DNA of 64,000 nucleotides from the NCBI RefSeq assembly GCF_002160955.1, contig NZ_NFLN01000005.1, positions 62,001 to 126,000 on the forward strand. The letters run 5' to 3'. The stretch's first letter is position 1; each line of letters opens with the position of its first letter. The notes beneath the pieces were generated by a model. It made no database searches. It saw only the letters and a list, made by a program, of their open reading frames with translations, and was not told where the DNA came from. The translations under genes and the position numbers were made by a program. This DNA is from Gemmiger sp. An120 (lineage in GTDB: Bacteria > Bacillota > Clostridia > Oscillospirales > Ruminococcaceae). Of the stretch, positions 37,357 to 46,356 are shown one piece after another.

Positions 37357-38307
37357 ATGGAGCAGCCGCTCGTGACCGTACTGGTCACCACCTACAACCA
37401 GGAACGATATATCCGCCAGACGCTGGACAGCGTGCTGGCCCAGCGCACCGATTTTCCGTTTGAGGTGCTGGTCAGCGAGGACGCGGGTACCGACGGCACC
37501 CGCGCCATCCTGCAGGAGTACGCCGCCCGGGACAGCCGCATCCGGCTGCGCCTGCGGGATAAGAACGTGGGCATCAGCCGCAACTGGTACGAGGGCCTGT
37601 GCGCCGCAAAGGGCGAGTTCGTCTGCACCCTGGAAGGGGATGACTGGTGGTTGTCCGAAGACAAGCTGCAAAAGCAGGTGGATTTTCTCCGCACCCATCC
37701 CGACTACGCGGCGGTGAGCCACCGCATCCAGGAGATCGACGACGCGGGCAACCGCTACAACTGCCCGCCCAGCGATCCCCGGCTTCTGAATCGGGACGCC
37801 ACCATGGAGCTGTTTTTGCAGGGGGTGACCTTTTCCTGCACCGCCTGCCTGGTGCGCAATTTCTTCCGTACCCCGGATCCGGCCCGGGAGGCCTATGTTA
37901 CCGCCAACCGCAGCATTGCGGACTTTGCCCTCTGCATGCTGTTTCTGGACGCGGGCCGGGTCTTTGTGATGGACGAGGCCCTTTCCGCCTACCGGGTGGC
38001 CGGGGTGGACGCTGCCCATCAGAACTACAACGCCACCACTACCGCCGTGCAGAAATACCGGGACTTTCTGCAGGTGGTGGAGGCCAGCCGCCGGTATTTC
38101 CGGGGCCGGTATCCGTTCACCCGCTGTGTGTGTGTGGGCACCTTTTTCCCGTTCTGTGACCGGCTGAAATACGGCGGCGCGGGCGCGTTTTTGAAGGAGA
38201 TGAACCGGATGCCCTGGAAAGCGAAGCTGGCGTTTCCGTTCTACTTTGCGGGCCGGTGCATCCAGCTGGCCGTGCGGCGGCTGACGCGCCGGGGAGGCAA
38301 CCCGTGA
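37357..38307 (+). CDS. Glycosyltransferase, GT2 family
   Basis: 316 residues. GT-A motifs are VLVTTYNQERYIRQTLDSVL, SEDAGTDGT and LEGDDWWLSEDKL. The C-terminal region has a YRVAGVDAAHQ segment and a hydrophobic end. It belongs to a GT2 branch separate from the DDGSPD-type paralogs downstream. AAAGGAG precedes the ATG; the stop overlaps the next gene by 4 bases. Confidence 0.87.
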   Translation: MEQPLVTVLVTTYNQERYIRQTLDSVLAQRTDFPFEVLVSEDAGTDGTRAILQEYAARDSRIRLRLRDKNVGISRNWYEGLCAAKGEFVCTLEGDDWWLSEDKLQKQVDFLRTHPDYAAVSHRIQEIDDAGNRYNCPPSDPRLLNRDATMELFLQGVTFSCTACLVRNFFRTPDPAREAYVTANRSIADFALCMLFLDAGRVFVMDEALSAYRVAGVDAAHQNYNATTTAVQKYRDFLQVVEASRRYFRGRYPFTRCVCVGTFFPFCDRLKYGGAGAFLKEMNRMPWKAKLAFPFYFAGRCIQLAVRRLTRRGGNP

Positions 38308-39317
38308 CCGCCCCGCGGCTGAGCGTGGTGGTGCCGGTGTACAACGCCGCCGCCACCCTGGACCGGTGTGTGGAGAGCATCCTGCAGCAGACCGTTCCCG
38401 GCGGGCTGGAGCTGATCCTGGTGGACGACGGTTCCAAAGACGACAGCCCCGCCCTCTGCGATGCCTGGGCGGAGCGGGATGCCCGGGTGCGGGTGATCCA
38501 CCAGCCCAACAGTGGCCCCAGCGCCGCCCGCAACGCCGGGCTGGACGCCGCCCGGGGGGCCTATATCAGTTTTGTGGATTCAGACGACCGGCTGCTGCCG
38601 GATACCTGCGCCGTCTTTCTGCCCCGGATGGGGGTGGAAGGGCTGGATCTGCTGGTCTTTGGCCTGGAACGGGCCAGCGGCTACGACGAACCGGTGCCCG
38701 ACCTGACCGTGCCGGACTTCGCGGCCCTGGCCGGCCGTCTGGAATACCTGCTGGTGGATACCGGCATTCTGGCCAGCCCGGTGAACAAGCTGTACCGGGC
38801 CGCCTGCCTGAACGCGGCCCCGCCGGTGCGGTTTGATGCCCGCCTTGCCATCAACGAGGATCTGCTGTTTCATCTGCAGCTGCTGCCCCGGTGCGGGCGG
38901 ATGGCGCTGTGCTCCCGGCCCGGCTACTGGGTGGACGACAGGGGAGAGAACTCCCTGTCCCGCCAGGGCCGCACCGACCTGCTGGCCGCCGAGGCGTACA
39001 CCCGCCCCGCCTTTGCCGCGGTGCTGGACGCCGCCCGCCTGTCCGGGCCGGAAAAACAGCACCTGCTGCAGGCCCGCCGGGTCAGCGTGTATACCATCCA
39101 GTTCTGGCTGCTGGCGGGGCGCCCCTGCGCCGCCGGTACCCTGCAGGTGGCGGGGCTTGTGCGCCGCATCCTGCGGTATGCCCCCGCCCGCCGGGCGCTG
39201 CTGGCGCGGCTGCGCACCGATCCCAACCGGCTGGCCGCCGGATTGCTGCGGCTGTGTGTGACGCTGCGGCTGGCCCTGCCGCTGGCGATGCTGTTCCGGC
39301 TGCGCCATCCCGGCTGA
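38304..39317 (+). CDS. Glycosyltransferase, GT2 family (DDGSPD paralog group)
   Basis: 337 residues from a GTG preceded by GGGGAGG and overlapping the upstream stop. GT-A motifs are VVPVYNAAATLDRCV, ILVDDGSKDDSPALCDAWA, RVIHQPNSGPSAARNAGL and FVDSDDRLLP. The first 110 residues resemble those of four other GT2 proteins in this locus, while the C-terminal parts differ, as expected if duplicated enzymes took on different acceptors. Confidence 0.87.
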   Translation: MTAPRLSVVVPVYNAAATLDRCVESILQQTVPGGLELILVDDGSKDDSPALCDAWAERDARVRVIHQPNSGPSAARNAGLDAARGAYISFVDSDDRLLPDTCAVFLPRMGVEGLDLLVFGLERASGYDEPVPDLTVPDFAALAGRLEYLLVDTGILASPVNKLYRAACLNAAPPVRFDARLAINEDLLFHLQLLPRCGRMALCSRPGYWVDDRGENSLSRQGRTDLLAAEAYTRPAFAAVLDAARLSGPEKQHLLQARRVSVYTIQFWLLAGRPCAAGTLQVAGLVRRILRYAPARRALLARLRTDPNRLAAGLLRLCVTLRLALPLAMLFRLRHPG

Positions 39318-39341
39318 ACCTTGCAACAACAGGAGGACACT

Positions 39342-40355
39342 ATGCCCCTTATCAGTATCATCACCACCGTATACGACGCCAAAGACTACCTGCCCCGCAC
39401 CATCCAGAGCATCCTGGCCCAGACCCTCACGGATTTTGAGCTGATCCTGGTGGAGGACGGCAGCCCCAACGGCTGCGGCGAACTCTGCGACGAGTGGGCC
39501 GCCAAGGACAGCCGCATCCGGGTGATCCACAAGCCCAACGGCGGCCCGGCCAGCGCCAGCAACGCCGGCCTGGACGCCGCCCGGGGCCAGTACATCGGCT
39601 TTGTGGATTCGGACGATCTGATCGCGCCGGATATGTACGAAAAGCTGTACCGGGCCCTGACCGAGGCGGGCTGCGCCATGGCGGGCTGCAACGCCCGCTG
39701 CATCAACGAGCAGGACCAGAAGGTGGAACGCACCGTGTCCGCCGCGCTCTGCGGCCGGCAGGACGCGCTGGAACTGTTCCGGGATGTATTCCAGAACGGC
39801 GGCATGTACGGCATGCTCTGCTGGAACAAGCTGATCGATGCCCGGCTGTTCGAGGGGCTGCGGTTCGATACCACCCTGCTGTACGGGGATGACTGCAACA
39901 TCCTGCACAAAATCTACGACGGCCAGCAGATCGTCTGCCTGCCGGACGAACTCTATTTTTACCGGGAACGGGCGGGCAGCCTGACCGCCGCTGCTTTTCG
40001 TCCCCGCATGCTGGACGACCTGACCGTCTATAAAATGTGGTATGACTACCTGCTTACCCGCCCCGGCCGGGAGGATCTGGCCCAGTGGGCGCTGGCACGG
40101 TACTGGCAGGTGTTCTACATCTTTTATGTGCATGCCCGTCAGCAGGGCGAACTGGACGAGACTGCCCGGGCGGCGTTTGCCGCCCATCTGCCGGTGCTGC
40201 GCGGCCTGAAACGGGCCATCCGGGCCTGCCCGCACATCGCCAAAGGGGAGAAGCTGCGGGCCATGCTGTTCTGCCAGAACCCGGAGCTGGTCTACCGGGC
40301 CGCCAAGGCCTGGGGCGATTTTACCGAACGGCGGAAAGGAGCGCGCCATGCCTGA
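39342..40355 (+). CDS. Glycosyltransferase, GT2 family (DDGSPD paralog group)
   Basis: 337 residues. GT-A motifs are IITTVYDAKDYLPRTIQSIL, ILVEDGSPNGCGELCDEWA, RIRVIHKPNGGPAS and FVDSDDLIAPDMYEKLY. Closest in the window to the next gene, with which its first third shares long identical stretches. AGGAGG lies 7 bases before the ATG. Its stop overlaps the next start by 8 bases. Confidence 0.88.
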   Translation: MPLISIITTVYDAKDYLPRTIQSILAQTLTDFELILVEDGSPNGCGELCDEWAAKDSRIRVIHKPNGGPASASNAGLDAARGQYIGFVDSDDLIAPDMYEKLYRALTEAGCAMAGCNARCINEQDQKVERTVSAALCGRQDALELFRDVFQNGGMYGMLCWNKLIDARLFEGLRFDTTLLYGDDCNILHKIYDGQQIVCLPDELYFYRERAGSLTAAAFRPRMLDDLTVYKMWYDYLLTRPGREDLAQWALARYWQVFYIFYVHARQQGELDETARAAFAAHLPVLRGLKRAIRACPHIAKGEKLRAMLFCQNPELVYRAAKAWGDFTERRKGARHA

Positions 40356-41298
40356 GATCAGCGTCATCGTGCCGGTGTACAAGGTGCAGGAATTCCTGCC
40401 CGCCTGTCTCGCCAGCCTGACCAGCCAGACCTTCCGGGACTTTGAGTTGATCCTGGTGGACGACGGCAGCCCGGACGAGTGCGGCGCGCTCTGCGATGCC
40501 TGGGCCGGGCGGGACGGCCGTATCCGGGTGATCCACAAGCAAAATGGGGGCCTGTCCAGCGCCCGCAATGCCGGTCTGGAGATCGCCCGGGGCCGCTACA
40601 TCGCCTTTGTGGACTCGGATGATCTGGTCACGGCGGATTACCTGGAAACCCTGCACACCGCCATCACCCGCGAACAGGCCGATATGGCCATCGGCGCGGT
40701 GGAGGACGTGGATGAGCAGGGCGCCTCGCTGCCCACTCCGGCGCTCACCACGCCGATGGAGGAGGGGACCTTCAGCGGCCGCAGCCTGCTGTCTTGTCTG
40801 TACAGCCCCCAGGCCACCTATTATACGGTCGCCTGGAACAAGCTGTACGCCGCCGGGCTCTGGAAATCCCTGCGCTACCCGGAGGGGCTGAACAACGAGG
40901 ATGACGCGGTGGCCCACCGTCTGCTGCTGGCCAGCGGCCGGGTGGCGTGCAGCGGCCGGGTGGTCTATCACTACCGGCTGCGGCCGGGCAGCATCTGCCG
41001 CACCGGCCTGTCTCCCTCCAGCTTTGACGCGGCGGATGCCCTCTGCGACCGGTACGAGTTCTTTGTAGCCCGGGGCCTGCCCGCCGATCTGCAGGACCGG
41101 GCGCTGGCCGCCTGCTGGCGGCGGTACCTGTCCCTGAGCGCCCAGGCCGGGCATCAGCCCGCCGACGAGGCGCTGCGCACCCGCTGGCGGCAGGTACAGG
41201 TCCGGATGCGTCCGCTGGCCGGTGCCGCTGCCCGCTGCCGTCTGCTGCCGCTGCCGGTGCGGGCCCAGTGCCTGCGTCAGGCGCTGAAAAAGATTTGA
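40348..41298 (+). CDS. Glycosyltransferase, GT2 family (DDGSPD paralog group)
   Basis: 316 residues. GT-A motifs are VIVPVYKVQEFLPACLASL, ILVDDGSPDECGALCDAWA, RIRVIHKQNGGLSSARNAGL and FVDSDDLVTADYLETL. Start is supported by GGAAAGGAG and the 8-base overlap with the upstream gene. It is probably a tandem duplicate of its neighbour. An internal promoter overlaps its stop codon. Confidence 0.88.
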   Translation: MPEISVIVPVYKVQEFLPACLASLTSQTFRDFELILVDDGSPDECGALCDAWAGRDGRIRVIHKQNGGLSSARNAGLEIARGRYIAFVDSDDLVTADYLETLHTAITREQADMAIGAVEDVDEQGASLPTPALTTPMEEGTFSGRSLLSCLYSPQATYYTVAWNKLYAAGLWKSLRYPEGLNNEDDAVAHRLLLASGRVACSGRVVYHYRLRPGSICRTGLSPSSFDAADALCDRYEFFVARGLPADLQDRALAACWRRYLSLSAQAGHQPADEALRTRWRQVQVRMRPLAGAAARCRLLPLPVRAQCLRQALKKI

Positions 41299-41323
41299 CT
41301 TATCCTATGAAATCGGGTATTTT
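41295..41323 (+). promoter_or_regulatory. Internal promoter before fdtA-like gene
   Basis: TTGACT (41295-41300) and TATTTT (41318-41323) are 17 bases apart in an AT-rich gap of 54 bases, in sharp contrast to the coupled starts around it. A second -10-like TATGAT lies at 41325-41330. Confidence 0.6.
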
Positions 41324-41352
41324 GTATGATGGAAAGGCAGGTTTTCAAGGCT

Positions 41353-41766
41353 ATGCAGTACAGGCTCCTTCCCATCCGCACCATTGAGACCCCCGGCGAG
41401 GGGTACCTGAGTTTTTTTGAGGGCGGCATCGAGCTGCCCTTTGAGATCAAGCGCATCTACTATATCCACGGCACCTCCGCGGGGGTGCTGCGGGGCGGCC
41501 ATGCCCACCGGCAGCTGCGCCAGCTGCTGTTCTGCCCCTACGGGCGCATCCGCATCCTGCTGGACGACGGCCGGGAAAAGGCCGAGGTTCTGCTGGACAG
41601 CCCGGACAAGGGCCTGTTGCTGGACAGCGGCCTGTGGCGGGAAATGCTGTGGGAGCAGAGCGATTCAGTGCTCTGCGTGGCAGCCAGTGAACATTACGAC
41701 GAGGCCGACTATATCCGGGAGTATGACCGGTTCCTCGCCTGGTGCAAGGAGGCGCACAAGGAATGA
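41353..41766 (+). CDS. fdtA: FdtA/QdtA-like dTDP-6-deoxy-3,4-keto-hexulose isomerase
   Basis: 137 residues, single cupin. The hallmark is RIYYIHG followed by RGGHAHRQLRQ, with His50 and His52 at the active-site positions of the 3,4-ketoisomerase family. It converts dTDP-4-keto-6-deoxyglucose to the 3-keto form, the step before 3-amination. The ATG at 41353 matches where the family begins; upstream ATGs at 41326 and 41329 would lie at or before the predicted transcription start. Whether the product has galacto (Fuc3N) or gluco (Qui3N) configuration cannot be read from sequence. It overlaps the aminotransferase by 4 bases. Confidence 0.85.
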   Translation: MQYRLLPIRTIETPGEGYLSFFEGGIELPFEIKRIYYIHGTSAGVLRGGHAHRQLRQLLFCPYGRIRILLDDGREKAEVLLDSPDKGLLLDSGLWREMLWEQSDSVLCVAASEHYDEADYIREYDRFLAWCKEAHKE

Positions 41767-42860
41767 AGATTGAATTCAACGTGCTGGACCGGCAGTTCCG
41801 CCAGTTCCAGGACGAATATGAGGCGGCGGCCCTGCGGGCGCTGCGCAGCGGCTGGTATATTCTTGGCAAAGAGCTGGAAGCCTTTGAACAGGAATACGCC
41901 GCCTTTAACGAAAGCAAATACTGCGTGGGGGTAGGCAGCGGCCTGGACGCGCTGGTGCTGGCCTTCCGGGCGCTGGGCGTGGGCCCCGGCGACGAGGTGC
42001 TGGTGCCCGCCAATACCTTTATCGCCAGCGTCATGGGCGTTACCCTGAACGGGGCCACCCCGGTGTTTGTGGAGCCGGACGAGTTCTACCTGCTGGATGC
42101 CGCCCGGCTGGAAGCAGCCATTACCCCCCGCACCCGGGCCATCCTGCCGGTGCACCTGTACGGGCAGATCTGCGACATGGACCCCATTCTGGAGGTGGCC
42201 CGCCGCCACAACCTGTTTGTGGTGGAGGACTGCGCCCAGGCACACACCGCCCGCTATAAAGGAAAGATGGCCGGTACCTTCGGGGATATCGGCTGCTTCA
42301 GCTTTTTCCCCACCAAGAACGTGGGCGCTTTCGGGGACGCGGGCTGCATTGTCACCGATAACCCCGACCTGGCCGACAAGGTGCGCACCCTGCGCAACTA
42401 CGGCAGCAAGGTCAAGTATCACAACGAGATGGAAAACGGCGTGAACAGCCGCCTGGATGAACTGCAGGCCGCCCTGCTGCGGGCCAAGCTGCCCCATGTG
42501 GCCGAACTGATCGCCCAGCGGGAAAGCGTGGCCCGGCGGTATCTGGCCGGTATCCGGAATGAAAAACTGATCCTGCCCGCCATCCGCCCCGGCTGCGGCC
42601 ATGTGTGGCACCTGTTTGTGGTGCGCACCGCCGACCGGGCCGGCCTGATGGCCCATCTGGAACAGGCGGGCATCCACGCCCAGATCCACTATCCCATCCC
42701 GCCCCATCTGGCGCCCTGCTATGCCAAGCTGGGCGGCTGTCCGGGGGATTATCCCATCGCGGAGGCCTACGCCGACCAGGTGGTGAGCCTGCCGCTCTAC
42801 AACGGAATGACCGATGAGGAGGTACAGTATGTCGTTGACGCCGTCAACAGCTGGCAATAA
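41763..42860 (+). CDS. fdtB: FdtB/QdtB-like sugar 3-aminotransferase (DegT/DnrJ/EryC1)
   Basis: 365 residues, PLP-dependent. The Schiff-base lysine is Lys185 in FFPTKNVGAFGDAG, the cofactor aspartate is Asp156 in VVEDCAQAH, and SGLDALVLAF holds the phosphate. The partner cupin upstream (4-base overlap) gives the 3-keto substrate, so the product should be a dTDP-3-amino-3,6-dideoxyhexose. No acetyltransferase follows, and rmlA/rmlB are not in the window. Confidence 0.88.
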   Translation: MKIEFNVLDRQFRQFQDEYEAAALRALRSGWYILGKELEAFEQEYAAFNESKYCVGVGSGLDALVLAFRALGVGPGDEVLVPANTFIASVMGVTLNGATPVFVEPDEFYLLDAARLEAAITPRTRAILPVHLYGQICDMDPILEVARRHNLFVVEDCAQAHTARYKGKMAGTFGDIGCFSFFPTKNVGAFGDAGCIVTDNPDLADKVRTLRNYGSKVKYHNEMENGVNSRLDELQAALLRAKLPHVAELIAQRESVARRYLAGIRNEKLILPAIRPGCGHVWHLFVVRTADRAGLMAHLEQAGIHAQIHYPIPPHLAPCYAKLGGCPGDYPIAEAYADQVVSLPLYNGMTDEEVQYVVDAVNSWQ

Positions 42861-44136
42861 GCCCAAGCTGTTTCTGATCCCGCCTCCGGATCTTCCGGTG
42901 CCCGCCACCCGCGGCGGCGCCGTGGAGAGCCTGATCACCCATCTGATCCAGGAAAATGAGATCCAGCAGCGGCTGGACCTGATCTGCGTGAGCGCCCCGG
43001 ACGACACCGCCCAGGAGCAGGCCGCGCTGTATCCCCACACCCGGATCTACTACCTGCCCCATAAGGATGAGCGGGGGCTGTGGGGGCCCATGTGCGGCGT
43101 GATGCGCCGCCTGAACCAGCCGGTGCCGCTGGATCCCTGGTACAACCGGGTGGCCAAGCTGGTCAAGGAGGAAAAACCGGATCTGGTAATTGCCGAGGGC
43201 GGCAATCTGCTGGAACTGGCCCATATCAGCCGCCAGGTCGGCCGGGACAAGATGCTGGCCCATCTGCACATGCAGACCCAGTGCACCCCTGATCTTGAAA
43301 GCCTGTACGGCGGCGTGATCGCCATCAGCCAGTATGTGGCCGGCCTGTGGACGCCCACCCGCCCCATGGCGGTGCATATGATCCCCAACTGCGTGGATGT
43401 GAGCCGCTTCTGCCCGGGTGAAAAGGCAGAAAAGGCCCAGGCGCAGGCCCTGCGGGAGGAGCTGGGCTTCTCCAAAGAGGATTTTGTGGTGCTGTTCTGC
43501 GGGCGCATCTGCCCGGAAAAGGGTATCCACCGTCTGGTGGAGGCGCTGCGCCGCTGCGAGGACCCGGCGGTCAAGCTGCTGGTGATCGGCAGCCCCTTCT
43601 TTGACGACGAGAGCGATTCCCCCTTCTTCTCCCAGCTGCGGCAGGGTGCTGCCGACCTGCAGGAGCAGGGCCGGATCGTCTTTACCGGCTTCATTCCCAA
43701 TGAGAAGCTGCCCGCCTACTACCGGGCGGCCAACGCGGCCTGCTTCCCCGCGCTGTGGGACGAGCCCGCCGGCATTACCGCCATCGAAGCCATGGCCTGC
43801 GGCTGCCCGGTGGTGGCGGCCCGGTCCGGCGGTATGCCCGAGTATCTGGAGGGTTCCGGGGCGCTGCTGGTGGACCGGGACGAGATCGTCTATGGTACCC
43901 TGACCGCCCCGCTGCCGGAGGCCAAGCCCATGACCGAAAGCCTGCTGGAAGCGGTGCATTACCTGCGCATCCATCCCCGCATCCGCGCCCGCATCGGCAA
44001 GGCCGGTGTGGAACGGGCCCAGGCGTTCAGCCGCCAGACCTACTATGAGCATTTCTGCCGTCTGGCCGGCGTGGGCGCGCCGGTTCCGGCCGGGACAGAG
44101 GAAGAACTTCCGTCCGAAGCGCCGGCGCAGGAATGA
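42829..44136 (+). CDS. Glycosyltransferase, GT4 family
   Basis: 435 residues. GT-B fold with an N-terminal PATRGGAVESLITHLIQEN glycine loop, donor-domain CGRICPEKGIHRLVEALR and the EX7E-type DEPAGITAIEAMACGCPVV. GAGGAGG lies 6 bases before the ATG, so the 32-base overlap with fdtB is likely real. The acidic C-terminal 20 residues are a disordered tail. Its place next to the amino-sugar genes makes it a candidate for transfer of that sugar, which is inference. Confidence 0.87.
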   Translation: MSLTPSTAGNKPKLFLIPPPDLPVPATRGGAVESLITHLIQENEIQQRLDLICVSAPDDTAQEQAALYPHTRIYYLPHKDERGLWGPMCGVMRRLNQPVPLDPWYNRVAKLVKEEKPDLVIAEGGNLLELAHISRQVGRDKMLAHLHMQTQCTPDLESLYGGVIAISQYVAGLWTPTRPMAVHMIPNCVDVSRFCPGEKAEKAQAQALREELGFSKEDFVVLFCGRICPEKGIHRLVEALRRCEDPAVKLLVIGSPFFDDESDSPFFSQLRQGAADLQEQGRIVFTGFIPNEKLPAYYRAANAACFPALWDEPAGITAIEAMACGCPVVAARSGGMPEYLEGSGALLVDRDEIVYGTLTAPLPEAKPMTESLLEAVHYLRIHPRIRARIGKAGVERAQAFSRQTYYEHFCRLAGVGAPVPAGTEEELPSEAPAQE

Positions 44137-44188
44137 TTTTTCCAAGAAACAAACCATGGCAGACCTTCTGCCGGACAGGAGCATGCCC

Positions 44189-45268
44189 ATGACCGCCCAG
44201 CCCGAGATATCGTTGGTAATTCCGGTTTATAAAGCCCGGCAGTGGCTGCCGCGGGCCGTGGACAGCGTGCTGGCCCAGAGCTGCCCGGATTTTGAACTGA
44301 TCCTGGTGGACGACGGCAGTCCGGACGACAGCGGTGCAATCTGCGATGCATACGCCGCGGCGGATCTCCGGGTGCGGGTGATTCACAAACCGAACGGCGG
44401 CGCGGCCAGCGCCCGAAACGCAGGGCTGGAGGCCGCCCGGGGGCGCCGCCTGGCCTTTATGGACAGCGATGATCAGATTTCCCCGTTTCTTCTGGAATGC
44501 GCGCTGCAGCAGGCCGAGCGTTTTCCGGATGACTTTATCCTCTGGAAATACTGCACCGGAGAGTCCGGCCTGGTAAAACAGCGGGAAGAAATGAAGGTGT
44601 CGGTCTGGCGCCAGGAGCAGATCGGCAACCTGTACCGGAACGGCTGGTTCGGGGCAGTCTGGGCCATGTTGTTTGACCGGGAACTTCTTCAGACCAGCGG
44701 GGTTCGCTTCGATGAAAGCCTTCGCCTGGGCGAGGATCTGGTTTTTGTGTTTCAGTATTCCCGTGCCCTGTTTGCCAAGCATCCCCGGGGCGGCTTCCGG
44801 ATGCTGGAAGCCGGTCTGTATTTTTACGACAACAACGGCAAGGAAAACAGCCTTTCCCGGCAGTTTGCGCCGGATTTCTGTGAAAATTGGAGCCGGGTGT
44901 TCCACGAGACCCTGACCATTGCCGAGCAGGTCTTTCACATCCCGGCCGCGGACAGCTGTGCCATCTATCAGAACTATCTGCGCACGATCGGGGTAGGGTT
45001 GCATTCTGTCCTCTGCCTGGAAAACGGCCCGATGGATGAGCGCCGCGCCCGTGCCCGCGCCTGGCTGGCCGGCCCTTACGCGGATCAGCTGCGCCGGGTG
45101 TTCCGGCAGCGGCACTATTTCTCCCTGTATTATTGGCCGCTTCGGCTGCGCTGGCTGGGCGGTTTTGCCCGTCTGGGACAAATGCAGGCGGAAAACGAGT
45201 CCCGCTATCTCACATGGCATTACCGGGGCCAGGCAATTCATGATCGTATTTTTGGCCCTGTAAGATAA
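44189..45268 (+). CDS. Glycosyltransferase, GT2 family (DDGSPD paralog group)
   Basis: 359 residues from the ATG at 44189, which has AGGAG 7 bases upstream; ATGs at 44156 and 44183 lack suitable sites. GT-A motifs are LVIPVYKARQWLPRAVDSV, ILVDDGSPDDSGAICDAYA, RVRVIHKPNGGAASARNAGL and FMDSDDQISP. Base composition is lower in GC than in the genes before it, which may point to separate origin. The C-terminal domain differs from its paralogs. Confidence 0.87.
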   Translation: MTAQPEISLVIPVYKARQWLPRAVDSVLAQSCPDFELILVDDGSPDDSGAICDAYAAADLRVRVIHKPNGGAASARNAGLEAARGRRLAFMDSDDQISPFLLECALQQAERFPDDFILWKYCTGESGLVKQREEMKVSVWRQEQIGNLYRNGWFGAVWAMLFDRELLQTSGVRFDESLRLGEDLVFVFQYSRALFAKHPRGGFRMLEAGLYFYDNNGKENSLSRQFAPDFCENWSRVFHETLTIAEQVFHIPAADSCAIYQNYLRTIGVGLHSVLCLENGPMDERRARARAWLAGPYADQLRRVFRQRHYFSLYYWPLRLRWLGGFARLGQMQAENESRYLTWHYRGQAIHDRIFGPVR

Positions 45269-45281
45269 AAGGGAGGCGTAC

Positions 45282-46316
45282 ATGCCGCTTTTTTCTGTAA
45301 TCATCCCCGTTTATCGGGGCGAAGCGTTTCTGAAAGGCTGTGTGGACAGCCTGCTGGCCCAAACCATGGGAGACTTTGAAGCGCTGCTGATCGATGATGG
45401 AAGCCCGGATGGAAGCGGTGCCCTCTGCGACGCGCTGGCAGCCGGGGATTCCCGGCTGCGGGTGATCCACAAACCAAACGGAGGCGTAACCAGTGCCCGC
45501 AACCGGGGCATTCAGGAGGCGCGCGGACGGTGGATCCTGTTTTTGGATCAGGATGACCGGTTTTATCCCCATACCCTGGCAAGCATTTCCGAAGCGCTGA
45601 AACTGGCCCGTCCCGGCGAGTTGATCACCTGGCCGTTCAGTACCTGGAAAGAGGTTCATGCGCCGGGCACAGAGCCGTTTACCCGGTTCTCCCTTTCGGA
45701 ACTGGGGAGATTTTATGCCTGGGGTACCACCCACTATGTATGGACCAAGCTGTTCGACCGTGAACTTCTGACGGCTCACCCGGAGATCCGGTTTGATGAA
45801 TCCATCCAGGACGGCACCGACGATCTGCCCTTCTGCAACCTTTACTGTGAACAGCTGTTTGCGGATGCGCCGGCGGGTGGCCTGCTGCTGATCAATATGG
45901 CCGCCTACTATTATGAAACCGGCAATGAGGCAAGCGTCAGCAACCGGCTGCAGCCTCTGCAGCCCTGGCACCTGACAATGTTCTGGGATCTGTTCCGGGA
46001 TTATACCGGCCGGTACGGTGTACCGCCCCGGGATATGCGGACAATTCTGCGCCAGTGCCTGCAGACACTGGCATACGGCATATACAGCTGCCAAACGCCG
46101 GAACAGCAGCCGGCGGTGTGGGCACTGCTGCGGGATCCGCGCCTGCGGGAGATGCTGCAATACATGAAACGCCATCACCTGGATTCGCCGTTTTACATCG
46201 CGTTCCGTATGCGGCTGCCCGGTGTGATCCGCCGTCTGTCGGCCAGCTCACAGGCGGACCGCCGTCTGCTGGACCGGGCGGATCATCTGGACCGGCTGCT
46301 GCGCCGCTGCAAATAG
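45282..46316 (+). CDS. Glycosyltransferase, GT2 family (DDGSPD paralog group)
   Basis: 344 residues. GT-A motifs are VIIPVYRGEAFLKGCVDSLL, LLIDDGSPDGSGALCDALA, RVIHKPNGGVTSARNRGI and FLDQDDRFYP, where the usual DSD is DQD. GGGAGG precedes the ATG. The last codons and stop form part of a terminator stem, so this is the final gene of the first glycan operon. Confidence 0.87.
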   Translation: MPLFSVIIPVYRGEAFLKGCVDSLLAQTMGDFEALLIDDGSPDGSGALCDALAAGDSRLRVIHKPNGGVTSARNRGIQEARGRWILFLDQDDRFYPHTLASISEALKLARPGELITWPFSTWKEVHAPGTEPFTRFSLSELGRFYAWGTTHYVWTKLFDRELLTAHPEIRFDESIQDGTDDLPFCNLYCEQLFADAPAGGLLLINMAAYYYETGNEASVSNRLQPLQPWHLTMFWDLFRDYTGRYGVPPRDMRTILRQCLQTLAYGIYSCQTPEQQPAVWALLRDPRLREMLQYMKRHHLDSPFYIAFRMRLPGVIRRLSASSQADRRLLDRADHLDRLLRRCK

Positions 46317-46329
46317 TGCGGCGCGTTTT
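46300..46329 (+). terminator. Terminator closing the first glycosyltransferase operon
   Basis: GCGCCGC (46301-46307) pairs with GCGGCGC (46318-46324) around a 10-base loop, then TTTT. The stop codon of the last glycosyltransferase lies in the loop. Confidence 0.7.
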
Positions 46330-46356
46330 GCATTTTACAGCTGTGCATGATATAAT
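46328..46356 (+). promoter_or_regulatory. Promoter of the wzm-wzt-kds operon
   Basis: TTGCAT (46328-46333) and TATAAT (46351-46356) are separated by 17 bases. The -35 abuts the preceding terminator, so the exporter and Kdo genes are a distinct unit. Confidence 0.82.
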
